Assembly: GCF_040412425.1 (NCBI RefSeq)
Contig: NC_089795.1
Span: 83,681,663-83,745,662, forward strand
DNA from: Macrobrachium rosenbergii
Taxonomy: Eukaryota; Arthropoda; Malacostraca; Decapoda; Palaemonidae
Direction of reading: 5' to 3'
Length of the DNA: 64,000 bases
Shown here: one piece after another, positions 23,041 through 35,275 of the stretch
Numbering within the stretch: position 1 is the stretch's first letter
Layout of the letters: every line of letters starts with the position of its first letter
Position numbers and translations under genes: made by a program
Notes under the pieces: generated by a model
What the model was told of the DNA's origin: nothing
The model's input: the letters and a program-made list of their open reading frames with translations, nothing else
Databases searched by the model: none

Positions 23041-26000
23041 AATCAAAAATAATTGTCATCAATTTTCAAAAATTTGCCCATTTCAGAAAATAAAAAGTTA
23101 CACTTAGATGAGTATAGATAACCTGAAAATTTTTTTACAAGAATTACGAAGCTATAAGACAATGATTTTTTTCTATTCTTTTAAACAAATAAAAATATCA
23201 CTAGGATTTTCCACACCACTCTAAGTGTAATAATTATTCACACTTTATTTGTAATTACATCTAACAAAAAAACTTAATTATAAAAATATGAATAAACAAA
23301 ACAGGAAATGTTAAAATCAAACAGATGAAAATGAAAAAAATTGCAAATTCAAATCAATTTGCATCTGTATAGAATACAAACCCTTAAGTCTTTTATAAGG
23401 ATACACCTCGGGCTAATTCCTTATTGAAGATGGTCAGATTATTACAAATATCTTTTAAACACAAAAATGAAAGAGGGGAGACTGGGAAGGTGGGGAGGGA
23501 TGAGGGGCTGGGGGTGGGGAGACAAGCTATAGAAGCAAAGGTTATGAGTAAAATGAGGAATGGCAAAGTACCAAGGTGTAAATTGATATGCTGAAGGTAC
23601 TTGATCTGAAGGGGAGGAGAAGTATGTCTAACGACTGGGAAGAACATCTGATGGTATGTTTTTAATTATATGGAGATATTTAAAGTGCGGTCATTATAGA
23701 AGAATCAGGCCAACAGAACATCTGTTGATGGCTTAGAAAGAATACTTAATGAAAGATTACAAGCAACTGCGAAGATTGGTGAATAGCAGTATGGTGGAAA
23801 ATAGGCTGGAAGAAAATCCAGACCCTAAACACAAGATTAATTCTTGCAAAAGAATTGGTCTTTTAAGATGTCCACATAGTTTCTGTGCAGGAGTTTGCCC
23901 AAGTTTAAGTAATATTCTAAAGACAAGAAACCTTCTTAGAGAACACTTTGCCTTGCAGTTCTATGTATTTTATAAGTCTGGCTATTCTACATTTCTTCCA
24001 ACTGAAACAAATCTAGAAACCATTTGGAGGTATGAAAGACTTGCACTGTAGCTTGTACACAACTGTCCCATGAAAATTTTCAACTTTTTGTTTGTATGTT
24101 TTTCTTTCCATTATTGTTTTCCATTAATTCTGTATTCTTTGTCAGTTCTTTGAAAACCACACGGGGAAACCAACACCTTATTTAAGCTCTCCATTTTCAA
24201 ATTTGATATCCAAGGTTATAGCTTGTAATATGTTGTAAACAGACCAGCAGCAAGGATGAACACAAGCAGGAGAAGTGCAAAAAATCCATGGATTTAAATC
24301 ATATTTACTGCAAATTATCAGATACTGTCAGTGACAGAGAACCTTGGTAAGATCCATTCAGAAGTTGAGAAGATGGAGTTTATTTGTTAATTTTGCCCTG
24401 TATAAACGCTATGCAGTTCACTGAAGAATAAATGTGTAGAACAAATGGCTTGAAGCCAATTGTTAGGAGTGTGTACAGCCTGTAGTATATAGACTGACTG
24501 AAGGATTCAGTGATTAAATGTTCACCTGTTATGATGAGGTCTTTTGAACAACCGTACTCATGTGAAACCATTTAGATGCACATTACGCATTTTCAGATTC
24601 TGTTACCCGAGGACTGTGTACAAGTACTTTATTTTCTGTCGCTCCTCGGTCTGTATGTCTGAGGTGGTTGAGATGTGCTTAAAATGTGTGTACTGTAGTG
24701 CTGCAATGATTTCCCATTAAGATTACAAGAGCATGATTAGTCTTGACGCAGCAGAAAATTTCTGACATATTATAAAGAAAAGTACAGTGAATAGAGATTA
24801 CAATCGTTATCAGTTACCTATTCTTTCTTTTTTTTTTTTAAACAATGACAGATGGTATTTGTTCATTTTGTAAAGGTTTCGTTGTTGTAGGCAACAGTAT
24901 TTACTTTATTACCTTTTAGACTTTTAAAGTGTAATGTTCTCGATTAAGTTTAGTGTTGTAGTTGTATTAGGTGCATGTGTGCGGATGTTAGTGATGCATT
25001 AAGAGAGTAGTTTTACAAAGTACTTGTAAATATAAAGGAAAAATGTGCAGTATTTATTTTTTCTTACTCCAAGGGACCCCCGGTAATTAAAATACAGTTA
25101 CCACAACAGTCCCATGAATTAATATGCTTACCAAAAATAAGCAGATGCTATCGCCTAACCTAATATTAAAATACTTCAGTATATCTTATTTGTTAGTACT
25201 TGTCTTTTGGACCTGGTTTTAAAGGCAATGCTTCAAGTACATGAGGTCTAATTAGAGTAAGATTACAATCAAGTGAAAGCAGCCTCATTACCATTTTGCT
25301 TCATCAATATCTCAAGAATTTTTCAGTTGACTGCAATACCCATCAGTTTTCAAGAACGCAATTCATTAACGTACATCACAGAAGAATACTTCGCTAAACA
25401 CATTTGGTTCTCTTTAGCAACTAAAAGACACATACAGGTACTGCATTTGGATTATTTAGTTATTAAAATCCTATTCTAAATCAAAATTGCTGGAGGCCAG
25501 ATTACTTGTAATGCCAGGAGTAAGCCATGGTATCAAAAAGGTTAAAAACCATTATTCTACCCTATACTAACCGACGCAGAGGCTAAGGCTTATATAGATC
25601 CCACAAATTTCACACAAAAGATATAAAATATGTACTACACAACAAAATAATACTGATTGTGAGAATATGTAAAACTGCCTACAATTCCCTCACTTCCTGC
25701 ATTTGCATTAAGCAAAAACATGAAATACCTTCCAAGAAGTAATTCTGTCAGCTTCTATGTACAGCATCTTCATGAATTCCAACAAGAAAGATTAGCAAAC
25801 AACCACCATCTGAAGGAAATTCACACAGAAAAATGTTCAGTTTCCAAGTGCAGCACAGACAATCACGCCAAGCAAAGTTGGGTTTCACAGCTCTAACATG
25901 AAACAAGGTTATTTTATCATATAATGCCACATTGGACATACATATCTCAGGAGGCAAAGACAAAGCATGGGCACAAAACACCAAAGACGACAATCACGTT

Positions 26001-26139
26001 TCTGCTGAGGCAGGAATGGGGTGAATTATAGTCTCTGCTCAGTCACCTAAATCATTTTACAGTGTTACACCAGTGATAATCTCCTCTCATTTACGATCAA
26101 ATAAAAAGGCAAGAAGACTATTATCTTTAAAGCCTGGTC
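23041..26139. other. First MEPCE intron, lower part, nothing recognised
   Basis: AT-rich intronic sequence. Short open frames here show no recognisable family, and no tandem array is present. Confidence 0.35.
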
Positions 26140-26143
26140 TATT

Positions 26144-28075
26144 ACAGGTTCCGCGGTACCTTGGTTATTCCAACTTAATTAGTTCTAGGAAGCTGGCTGA
26201 ATGCTAATTTATTTGAGTACTGAACTAGTTTTCCCATAAGGAATAGTGTAAAGTTAATTAATCCATTCCTGACCCGGCCCCCAAGCACTCTGACTAAATT
26301 TAACTTTAAGTCTCCAACCTTAGCATGCAGAAATACAAACCCCCAAACCCAAATAGATTAATTAAATGCAAATCTATTCTCATCTGTACTTGGAGTTGAT
26401 GGTTTAAGTGAAAGGTGGCGAGGAAAGTGAAGTGGAGGAGAGATGTAGCATTGAGAAGAAGGAATCCCATTCCATGAAAATGTCTTCTCCTTTCTGTCTT
26501 CCTCTACTTTCTTTTGGAGACTACATGAGTTTTTGTCTCAATAAAAACCTGTCCTATAATCTGTTGTTTTTGCCTGCATTTTAAAATGTTTCTAAAATGA
26601 GGAAATGTTGTCATTCAACTGGTTCATACCACAGTTTGCTACAGCCTTGTCAAGGTGACGTTTTTCAATGAAACTTTGCATTTACCCCCATCTTGCACAC
26701 ATTTCTTCTCTAAGTACAACTGAGACATCCTCCTTTCCATTCTCCTCCTCCTCAAAGACACTTCCTCAGCTGCTCCCTTATGAAGGTCCTGCAGTTCTGA
26801 GGGAGCTCAGCTTTGTGCTCCTCCACTAACTTCACATCACCATCACTACTGACCTTGAAGCCTATGGACTTGCCCAGTGACACAATATCCTCCACAGCAG
26901 GCTTAGCATCAAAGCCCGCAAAGTCCGTTTCTGCTACAGCATATTTCCTCCAGAAAGAGTTCTAAGCCCCGTAAAAGATTTCAACCAATGCTCTGTGAAT
27001 GAGGCTTTTGTAATGAAGGATGGTTAAGTAGTTCTTCCAGAATTCTCGTGAGGTCAACTCTGATATTCATATCAGAGGTCACTTCAAAGCAATTCTGGAA
27101 TAGTGTTTTGGTGTAGTTTCTTGAAATTTAAGATGACCTGCTGTTCCATGGGATAGATGAGAGGCATCCTGTTACAGTGCAAGAACTTCAATGTATGAAG
27201 TTGAGCACCTGAAGCAACTTGGCTTCCAAGCCTGGAGGATGAATTGGAGCACTGTCCAGCACACGAAGAGCCTCACGAGGCAATTTTTTCTCCGAGGTAT
27301 TTTTTGACACTACAGCCAACCACTTCGTCAACCCACTCAATTAAAAACTGCCTGGTTACCCCAGCTTTACTATTACCCCTCTACATCACACTTACTTCAC
27401 TTTTCTTGACATTATTTCCTTAAAAACCCTTGGGTTCTCTGAAAGGCAGACAAGCCAGGGTTTCAGTTTCAAATTTCAACTGGCATTCCCACACAACAAA
27501 AGAGAAAGTCCTTCACTGGCATGTGTCCTGCAATGATTTTCCCTCATAAGTGATGTAGGTCCTGTTTATTTTTTTTTAATAACAAGCCTCTCATCACAAA
27601 TATTTGTTAGGACAAAACTCTCAGCCTAACAGGCTAAGCCTATACAGCCTTTAAACTTTCTATCATGTTTCTCAACAATATCACTGTCAGAACTGCCAAC
27701 CTCCCCATGCCTCACCATACTATTCAGGTCACTTTTCTTAAATTTCTTAAACCACCCATGACTGACTTTGAACACTTTACTACCTGTATCAGCAATTGTT
27801 CCTCAGGTGTTTTTCAAGAGATCATCATGCAACTATTTTGCTTTTTCACAAATGACTGTCTCCGAGACACTATCACTAGTTAACTGTTTTTATCTGTCGA
27901 AATTAACATCTCAACCTCTCCAACTGTCTGTGATCTTTCTTTCAAAACCACTCCCAAAGCAACATAAGCTCCTTTGATGACCTCTTTATGTTGTAGTATT
28001 GTAGAGATTGTAGCGAGATCTGTGACAAACACACCACTTTGAGAATTCTTATTCTCTATTGTTTTTTCCAAGTTG
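26144..28075 (-). mobile_element. pogo/Tigger-like DNA transposon, decayed, nearly full-length
   Basis: From the top of the minus strand: TISTILQHKEVIKGAY (CENP-B-like helix-turn-helix, about 27.95-28.0 kb), HGWFKKFKK (about 27.77 kb), an LLCGNASG-like block and ENPRVFKEI-like block (about 27.4-27.5 kb), LPREALRVLDSAPIHP (second catalytic Asp, about 27.25 kb), LIYPMEQQVILNFKK (about 27.13 kb) and AVEDIVSLGKSIGFKV with LVEEHKAEL (about 26.85 kb). This is the complete Tigger order. Stops and frameshifts throughout. The low end resembles a Tigger inverted terminal repeat (GGTACCTTGGTTATTC... TTTTCCCATAAGGAATA, 26155-26250); I could not find the matching upper end. Confidence 0.75.
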
Positions 28076-28405
28076 CTTAGGTCTCATAACTTATTTATAC
28101 AAGGAACATAAACTATCACAAAATAAGAAACACAGAAACACCAGAAAGTTTAGAGGAGTTGTGCACTGAATGACAGCTACAGGTAAACTGACCACTTTCC
28201 CTTGTTTCAGGTAATGCACAAACTTGTCATGTCTCATATCATACACATTCTAAGTGGTTGTATTTGCTTCGCCAAACACCCAGAGATTAACAACATAGGG
28301 CTCCATGTTGAACCTTCTTGGACACCAAAATTTCTTAAAATTCTTCTTATACACATGCCACCGTCTTCATCCTAATGCTAGTGTTATAAGAGAGTAACAA
28401 TGATT

Positions 28406-28740
28406 CTAATGACTTTTTCTAGTACCTCTGTCTTCATGATCCCAATACAATTGTCTTGGTACTTTGTTATATGCCTTTTCAAGATCCACAAATATGTAGT
28501 ACAATCTCTTCTCTGTGTGTGAGTGTGTGTGTGAGGCATTTCCTGGATTTGCCTTGCTATTGGGGATTGCTTCTGTTATTAATATCTCTGGCATGTATCC
28601 AGTCATAGCTGTTGATAGGAAAAATTTTTCTGAGCCTTTCCTCCACCAACTTTTCCAATATTTTCAGAACACGTTCAAGTAATCTTATTCTTCTGTTATT
28701 TCCCCACTGGAATGTTTCACCTTTTCTTTTTGGGTCTTTC
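28406..28740 (-). mobile_element. RTE-like reverse transcriptase fragment A
   Basis: Minus strand: LERVLKILEKLVEERLRKI (about 28.62-28.68 kb) followed, after a frame change, by GYMP and then EKRLYYIFVDLEKAYNKVPR (about 28.44-28.50 kb). This is the QFGFMPG to FVDLEKAFDRVPR segment of RTE-type reverse transcriptases. The downstream YADD part is missing, and the Tigger remnant begins within about 330 bp. Confidence 0.7.
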
Positions 28741-29499
28741 CCAGCTCTTCAGGCCTCGTCTCTTCCTTTATCAAGTTTTCTTATACTTTACTTGCTCAGT
28801 TCTCATCTTTTATATGTAATGTGCCTTTTTACATCTTCTGTCACTATGTACAGCCTGAACGTTTCCTCTTTTCTGCCTACTGTCTAACTTATAACGGCCA
28901 ATGCACTGGGCATCCTACATATCTACAATCAATGAGCCAAGGCCCCATCTACACATGATCACCATACAACACATCACAGCACTTCCTAAAACCAAGGCAA
29001 CTCGAACCTTGTTTCTGCTGTTGCTACATTCACAAAAGTAAAACATTTAAGATGGTGACAAAAAATCAAATACAAAAAATTTTCCGCAAAATGTAAGCTA
29101 ATACTGTATTAGTGAAAACAAAAGAGAAGTTGGTTTAGCTGCAGGCAAGGCATCTACAGTTGAAGATAATGATCAGTACAATGTGACAGATGAATAGCAC
29201 GTTGAACCACAATAGTGTATACCATAACATAGAACCCAAATGTTTCATACATGCCTTTTTTTTCTTTTAGAACAAAAATGTTTATAAGAAGAGGGGCCAC
29301 AATTCAAACACATTTTGATATCCTGAAGGTGACTCACGGTTTGTTACTACAGTATTCACCATTTGGTAAGTCATCCTCTGCTGGCTGTGCAACTATCACC
29401 ACAACCATTCTTGCACCTTCTTCAGTCCAATACAACACTGGTTTCAGGTTATTCAGAGATGGTTTAAGAATACTGTATACAGCAGGTAAAAAAAAAATT

Positions 29500-30870
29500 A
29501 ACTTTGAATGTATCATTATAATTATTCTGTCCTCGTCTCCTTCTTTGTATGAACTTATCCCATATTCCTATGGGGTTGGCCACTCGAGTCTTCCTTCTCA
29601 GGAGAATTCTATCCTGGGCATCTGCATGTTCTACACCCTACAATTTAATTTCTCTTTCTATATCACACCACCTAATTCTCTGCTTACCTGCGCTTTGTCT
29701 ATCCTCCATGGCCATGTCATAATGCTTTCTTAACTAGAGACTCCTCACCCCTGAGAACCACATAACATACCACATCCTACTTTCCTTGGTGTTATCTGTT
29801 ATTTACAAGCACCCACCCTTTTTCTTATTTGTTCACTTCAAATTCTTTCCAGCAATGACACTGAAGATCCATCTCAACATTCTCATCTCTTCAGCGCATT
29901 CCCAAAATTTGTTCCCCATATCCGCCAAATCAAAGTCCTTCAAAGAAGGCATTGTGCTTACCCCATATAAAAATGGGTATAAAAGCACGTTAAAACGAAG
30001 AAGAAGAAGATCTTTTCTAGGTCTACAAAACACTAATATAGCTTCCTGTTACCTTCCATAAATTATTCCTACACCTGTTGCAATATAAAGGGCATCTACT
30101 GTGCTTTTCCCAGGCATAAACCCAAACTGCAATTCAAGGGTGTCAACACTTGCGCAGTTTGTTTTTCATCACACTTTTCAATACTTTAAGCATGTGTTCC
30201 ACAAGCTATATTCTTCTATATTTTCCACATTCCATAACATCACTCTCCTGTCTATAGATTACACCAATTCACTATCCTCCCAGTCAGAAGGCATGCCTTC
30301 TTCCTCCCAGCACATCTCCAGCAGTTCTCACAACCATTCTGAACCTTCCTCATCCAAAGCTCTAATCATTTCTGTTACTGCAGCTGTTGGTCCATCTACT
30401 TTGTTCTTCTTCATATTCTGGATTGCATTCTTCACTTCTGTTCTGCTAAAATGGGGAAAGCCGGCTCCAACACTCCCTGTTCATTTGCTACATTCAAAAG
30501 TTCTTCAAAGCACTTTCCATCTTCTCATTACATACTCATCCTCTATCAGTCAGTATGTTGCCATTGCTGTCCTTCATTTACCTAAATCCTTTCCATATCT
30601 CTTCTTGCCCTTTCTCTGGCCTTGGACATTCTATAAATCATTGTTCTCTTTCAGGGGTACCTGTTTGTCACAGAGTTGTTTGCTAGCTTCATTTCTTAGC
30701 TGGGCCACAAGCTTCTTCACTTTTTTATTGGTATTTCTACATCCCTCTCACACTCTTGCATCATACGAATTTTCAAGCGAAGCTCTATTCCAGATCTACC
30801 CAAAGTTTTTTTTTCACAGGTTAGATTATGGCACAAGTATGTTTAGTGAAAATAGTGCCGTGAGTTAATG
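29500..30870 (-). mobile_element. RTE-like retrotransposon fragment B, internally deleted
   Basis: Minus strand: VDGPTAAVTEMIRALDEEGS (about 30.33-30.39 kb), WEEEGMPSDWEDSELV (about 30.28 kb), LQFGFMPGKSTVDALYIATG (about 30.08-30.13 kb), FVDLEKI (about 30.02 kb), then EMRMLRWIFSVIAGKN (about 29.84-29.89 kb) and a 3' part resembling DAQDRxxLRRKTRVANP (about 29.55-29.62 kb). The jump from FVDLEKI to MRMLRWI shows the catalytic palm of the RT has been lost. A long plus-strand open frame at 30101-30868 is its antisense shadow. Confidence 0.7.
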
Positions 30871-30925
30871 TCTAAAAATATCTTTTACAACAAAAAACCT
30901 ATGAAAGGGCCAAGCCACCATTTTT

Positions 30926-30985
30926 CATGGAATGGAATGGAATATAATTGGGCCAAGGCCAAATACTGGGACCTATAAAGGTGTG
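30926..30985 (-). repeat. R1 repeat, 3'-end fragment
   Basis: The minus strand reads GGTCCCAGTATTTGGCC, then a TTGGCC-rich block and ATTATATTCCATTCC, the last 60 bp of R1. The rest of the copy is absent or unrecognisable. Confidence 0.6.
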
Positions 30986-32375
30986 TTTCCTCTCTAGTGA
31001 TGGTGAAAATGAACAATGTAACCATGGATTCCAAGCACACTTGTATTTCCTAAATGGCACTGATAACTGAATATATATTTTTGTACCCAAAAATCCATGA
31101 TTTCCCTGTGGTTAGCCCTAACTTTGAAGAAGAAGAAGAAGAAAAAAAAAAACAATGTAAGCAATGTGCATCACTTTTTGGTGATAAACTAATTTTTCAT
31201 ACTATTTCCACATACAACAGGGTGAGAGTAACTTCAATCTATCTTAAACCTAGGTTGAGTCTAGTAAACAAGGTCATGACATGTAGGAGTAAGTAGCCTA
31301 CTAAGCACACTTCAAGGCAGAATTCAGTACAGTCCAGGGACAACTGCAGCAGACTGGTTTGATCCCCAGTGCATATTTGATCTCATCAGTAGCTTTCAGA
31401 TGCTTCTCAAAACTCTGTGGTAGTACACTGTAGAACACTGTACTGTGTAAATGCTCAGTGTTCTGTGTAAATGCTCAGTAAGTTGCCAGCATGACCCTCC
31501 TCAGATAGAGATGAACATCATTAAGGAACTAGACAATTGTGTCAAAATCCTCTACGTAAATTCTTTCCTTTAACGGACCTTTACACACATTATATCCTTC
31601 ACCAGACATGACATAGGCTACTTCAATTGGGGGTCTCATTACAATATACTGAAATAGCTTAAACCAACTTTGAAAACTTAATAATACTGATGACTGGCCA
31701 TTGTTGGTCGAAATATAAAAGAAAATCCCCTGGTGGCTGTGTGAGTATATATTCGGCAGTATATAGCATCAAAGAAAAGTTTTCTTAGTGCCATTAACAA
31801 ATCAGACCATGAAAGCTGCTACTCCTGTGCCTTTTTACAACTACAGACACCACCCTGGACGGCCATTTGTATGCTGAATTGTTTGTAAGTTGGTTAATGT
31901 ATTCTTCATGCCTATTTAAGTACAGTATGATGTAAAATCATACAGCACTGTACATTTTTTCATCCTAAAATACAATACTGTACATACAGTACTGTATTTA
32001 CAGAATTGGCACGCACAACAAAATGTGAACTTTCAGGTGGCAATGGGGAGGGTCTGAACACCATTTTAATTTGCGATCTCATTTGTTTGTATCTCTGAAC
32101 GTTCTTAAGTAGGGTGGTGTCTGTATCTGTAAAAGTAATGAGCAGAGAGGCTGTCGAATACTGGTTGGGCCAGCCTAAACTGTATTATAAACTATGGGGG
32201 CCAGTGGAGATAAGACGGAGAGGCTCTGCTACATATTGCTGAAGACCCTAATACATCCTCACCTAACCTTCTCTAGAACATTGTGCCCTGACCTAGCAGG
32301 GGGGAGGGGGGGCACTGGCTGCTTGTTCTACAAAGCTTCTCTATATTGTCAACCATTTCTCAAATAGCGTATAAT

Positions 32376-32471
32376 GTACCCCTCACATCTGCAATAACTT
32401 AACACTTAAGGGTACAAACAGCTTATACAGTATTGTACCCCTCAAGTCTGCAATAACTTAACACTTGACGT
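32376..32471. repeat. Short direct repeat, two copies of about 37 bp
   Basis: GTACCCCTCACATCTGCAAT (32376) and GTACCCCTCAAGTCTGCAAT (32435) begin two near-identical copies that both continue into AACTTAACACTT. They are 59 bp apart. Confidence 0.85.
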
Positions 32472-34098
32472 TAAGTTTACACTTATGCCCAAAGGCTTGT
32501 GGGAGAAGGGCACCTCACACCCAATCACATGTAACATTACTACCGGCATTAACCCACAAGGTGCTGCACATCGCTATAATCGACACTTTATATGTTGCGC
32601 TAGGACGACGACATTATTGACACACTATTTTCAAATATCGCAGTAAATTTAGTCCCTCCTCCTAGCTCTGTTTGAGTGACGTCAAAAGCCTCATCAGCCA
32701 TTCAGCTCACTCTTGAACATAAAAGATGACAGATTTCTCTTAATCACAGGTGTAAAAAGAGCAAAGTTGTAAACCTTCCGTCAGCCTGGGGGGCGGGGCC
32801 AGGGAGGCTTTTGTATCCTGAAGTTGAACAATGGTCAAAGATTTTTATAAATCTTTATTTTGTAAATTTTGGAGATAATGCCTTTGATGATGATGCTTAT
32901 TCATTTTCACCAAATAGTGATATCGAGAAAGATAATTAGGATGACAGTGACGATAATAATATTGGTTTTAAAGTTAATCTGCATATGGCAGTTAACATAT
33001 GCACATATACACCCACTTAACCAATTAATAACTATTGTATATTTTTTTTTATTTTTATAGGTGTTTCTCTTATACCTAAGGAGTAATACTGTTATGAAAA
33101 AACTTTGAAATTGCCTCAGAAAATACTGCATGAAGCACTCCAAACCAAAAAGTGGTTTTTGAAATAATGTTTTCTTTCAAAAAAATATGATTTTTAAATA
33201 TCAGTTTTTAAAAGTATCTTATATTTTATTTTTGATTATTAATCTGCGACACAAGGCGATTACAACCATGTATAACATTAAGTGATAAGTTAAAAAACTG
33301 AGCAAGAAAATATTGGTTCCATTGTTGCAAATGCATAATGTTGCCGCCATCCTTAAGTGGCATCCCCTAGTATCTCTTGGGTTAAGTCAGGGTGAATCCC
33401 TTAATAGCCACTGTTGTACCTTTTGGGTAATGTCAAGGTAGAGAGGGAAATGAGGGAGCACATTAGGTTTGTGCTGCCAATTAGGTTCAACATGCTTCTT
33501 TTTAACTAAGCACTCCCCTGCCCACATTTCTTCATTATTTTTAGAGGACACATAAAGCACTGGCTACACTCTCCTCACTGCTTCTCTTGCACTTTGAACA
33601 TATTTTGCCAATGCTCTTGGACATAGACTGTTCTCTGGATTTTGTTTCCACCCAACCACAACACCCTCCTTTCCACTGGGGTCTGATTCCACAGCATATG
33701 GGTACTGGGAACTCAAAATTTTAATGTTTAACTAAAAAATAACTTAAAAAACACTGAAGATACAGTAACTTACCTAGCCTATGATTTTTTTTTTGACAAG
33801 AAACTAGGACCCATACGCATTTTATACTTGAAAATACAATTTCCCTATGTTTTAATATGTATTTTAAACATCTGTTTTGTTCGCAAATGAGCACGTTTTG
33901 AGATAATGGACCACACCTTTATATCTTAAAATTTGGGGGACCACAGTGGGTAAGCAGGGTTTTTGGGTGGGGAAACACAAATAGTGTAAAATACAAGGTC
34001 CTTAATTTGACCGATAGTGCTCGTTCAGATTAGGGTAGGTTCACAGATTTTTTCCACACTAATATCATGCACCAGGGTAAGGACCTGCTACCCTAGTT

Positions 34099-34118
34099 TA
34101 GGTTAGGTTAGGTGTGGT
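34099..34118 (+). repeat. Short TTAGG-type run
   Basis: TTTAGGTTAGGTTAGGTG contains three units of the arthropod telomere repeat TTAGG. It is far too short to be a telomere. Confidence 0.6.
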
Positions 34119-34799
34119 TGGGTAGGTCAGGTGCTGACAAAACAAATATGAGAAGCATTCAAACCACACATTAAAACATAGGAAACTGATATTTTCAAGT
34201 CTAAAACATGATAATGGTTTAAAGTGAAATTTTACTGAGATTATCATAGGGTTCCGTCATCTTGGCTCCTTAGTGAACAAGATGAGTTAGAAACCCAAGA
34301 CCTACTCAAAAGAAAATAAGATACACTGAAAATAGTGAATAAAGTGTGGCAAAACTTCATTGGGGTATTTTGGTCCATCACACTAGGCCTATCGGAGGTG
34401 GTAACAATGATGAGTCTTAGGCCTAACCAGGATTTTCAGACTAACTTTAGATTAACAAAATTTAATTGTAGCAAATAGTTCCAGTTGCATAAGTAGGTTA
34501 TTAATAAAAATCAGCCTACAGACACAACAAGTTCAACCTAAAAGCCTAAACACTGCCAGCCTATCAAAGTGGGACCAGCATACGCTTAGGCCTATTACTC
34601 TCCCCGTCTAACCTGATAGCCGACTGGAGACCGGTTACCTAGGCCCATTTAAACCCGCCATATCGTTATATGCCATTAAAAAATTACGACAACCTTATTG
34701 ACAGGGAGCAGAACCTTTTACGATGTGTCCCAGCATGTTACGAATTACTAAAATACGCGACTCGACTGACGGCTCCAAGTTGCAACTTGTACAGCCACA

Positions 34800-35275
34800 G
34801 CTGCTCCTCGAGCGATAAGGCGTTGCCCCTTATTAAATGTCACCTGCTGAGTATGTTTACATCCCGTAGGGTGATCTGCGAAGCATGTCACCCGACAAAT
34901 CGGAAAGTTGTCCATTAATTAATCGACGGTTTATTTACATCAGTGTCATTTCGAAGTTAGCGCTCCGGAGGCCCACATCACATTGAGGCGCATGCGCACA
35001 GGTCCGGCAGTCTCCCCGTTGGCCCTTAATAAATACATCACCTGCCGCCCCTTTGCACACCCTGTAGGGTGACCTGCACAGCATGTCACCTCACAAATCG
35101 GACAGCCGTCTTACATTTAATCGAAGGTTTATTTACATATCTGTCATTTTGAAGTTAGCGCTCCCCTGGCCCACATCACATGGGAGCGCATGCGCACGAT
35201 GGTTTATTTACATCAGTGTCATTTGAAGTTACCGCTCCCGAGGCCCACATCACACGGAGGCGCATGCGCACAAGT
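34800..35275. promoter_or_regulatory. Tandem CpG-rich block with three NRF-1-type palindromes
   Basis: A segment of about 198 bp (about 34800-34998) is repeated at about 34999-35196, and its last 70-75 bp again at about 35199-35270. Each copy ends in GCGCATGCGC (34988-34997, 35186-35195, 35260-35269), the consensus site for NRF-1/erect-wing factors. Shared landmarks include GTAGGGTGA, GCATGTCACC, AAATCGGA, GGTTTATTTACAT and GCCCACATCACA. The block lies 140-610 bp inside the first MEPCE intron, just past the probable first exon, so a role as promoter-proximal control is plausible but inferred. Confidence 0.65.

Noticed and set aside
30101..30868. 255-codon plus-strand open frame, the longest in the window
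   Set aside because: It is antisense to the RTE-like fragment B, whose motifs read clearly on the minus strand; its composition is that of a reverse-complemented coding region.
32869..33060. Acidic plus-strand reading (FDDDAYSF...DDSDDN) that recalled a transposase N-terminus
   Set aside because: Too short and without any further domain downstream.
34099..34118. Interstitial telomere
   Set aside because: Only three TTAGG units, which is within chance for AT-rich arthropod DNA.
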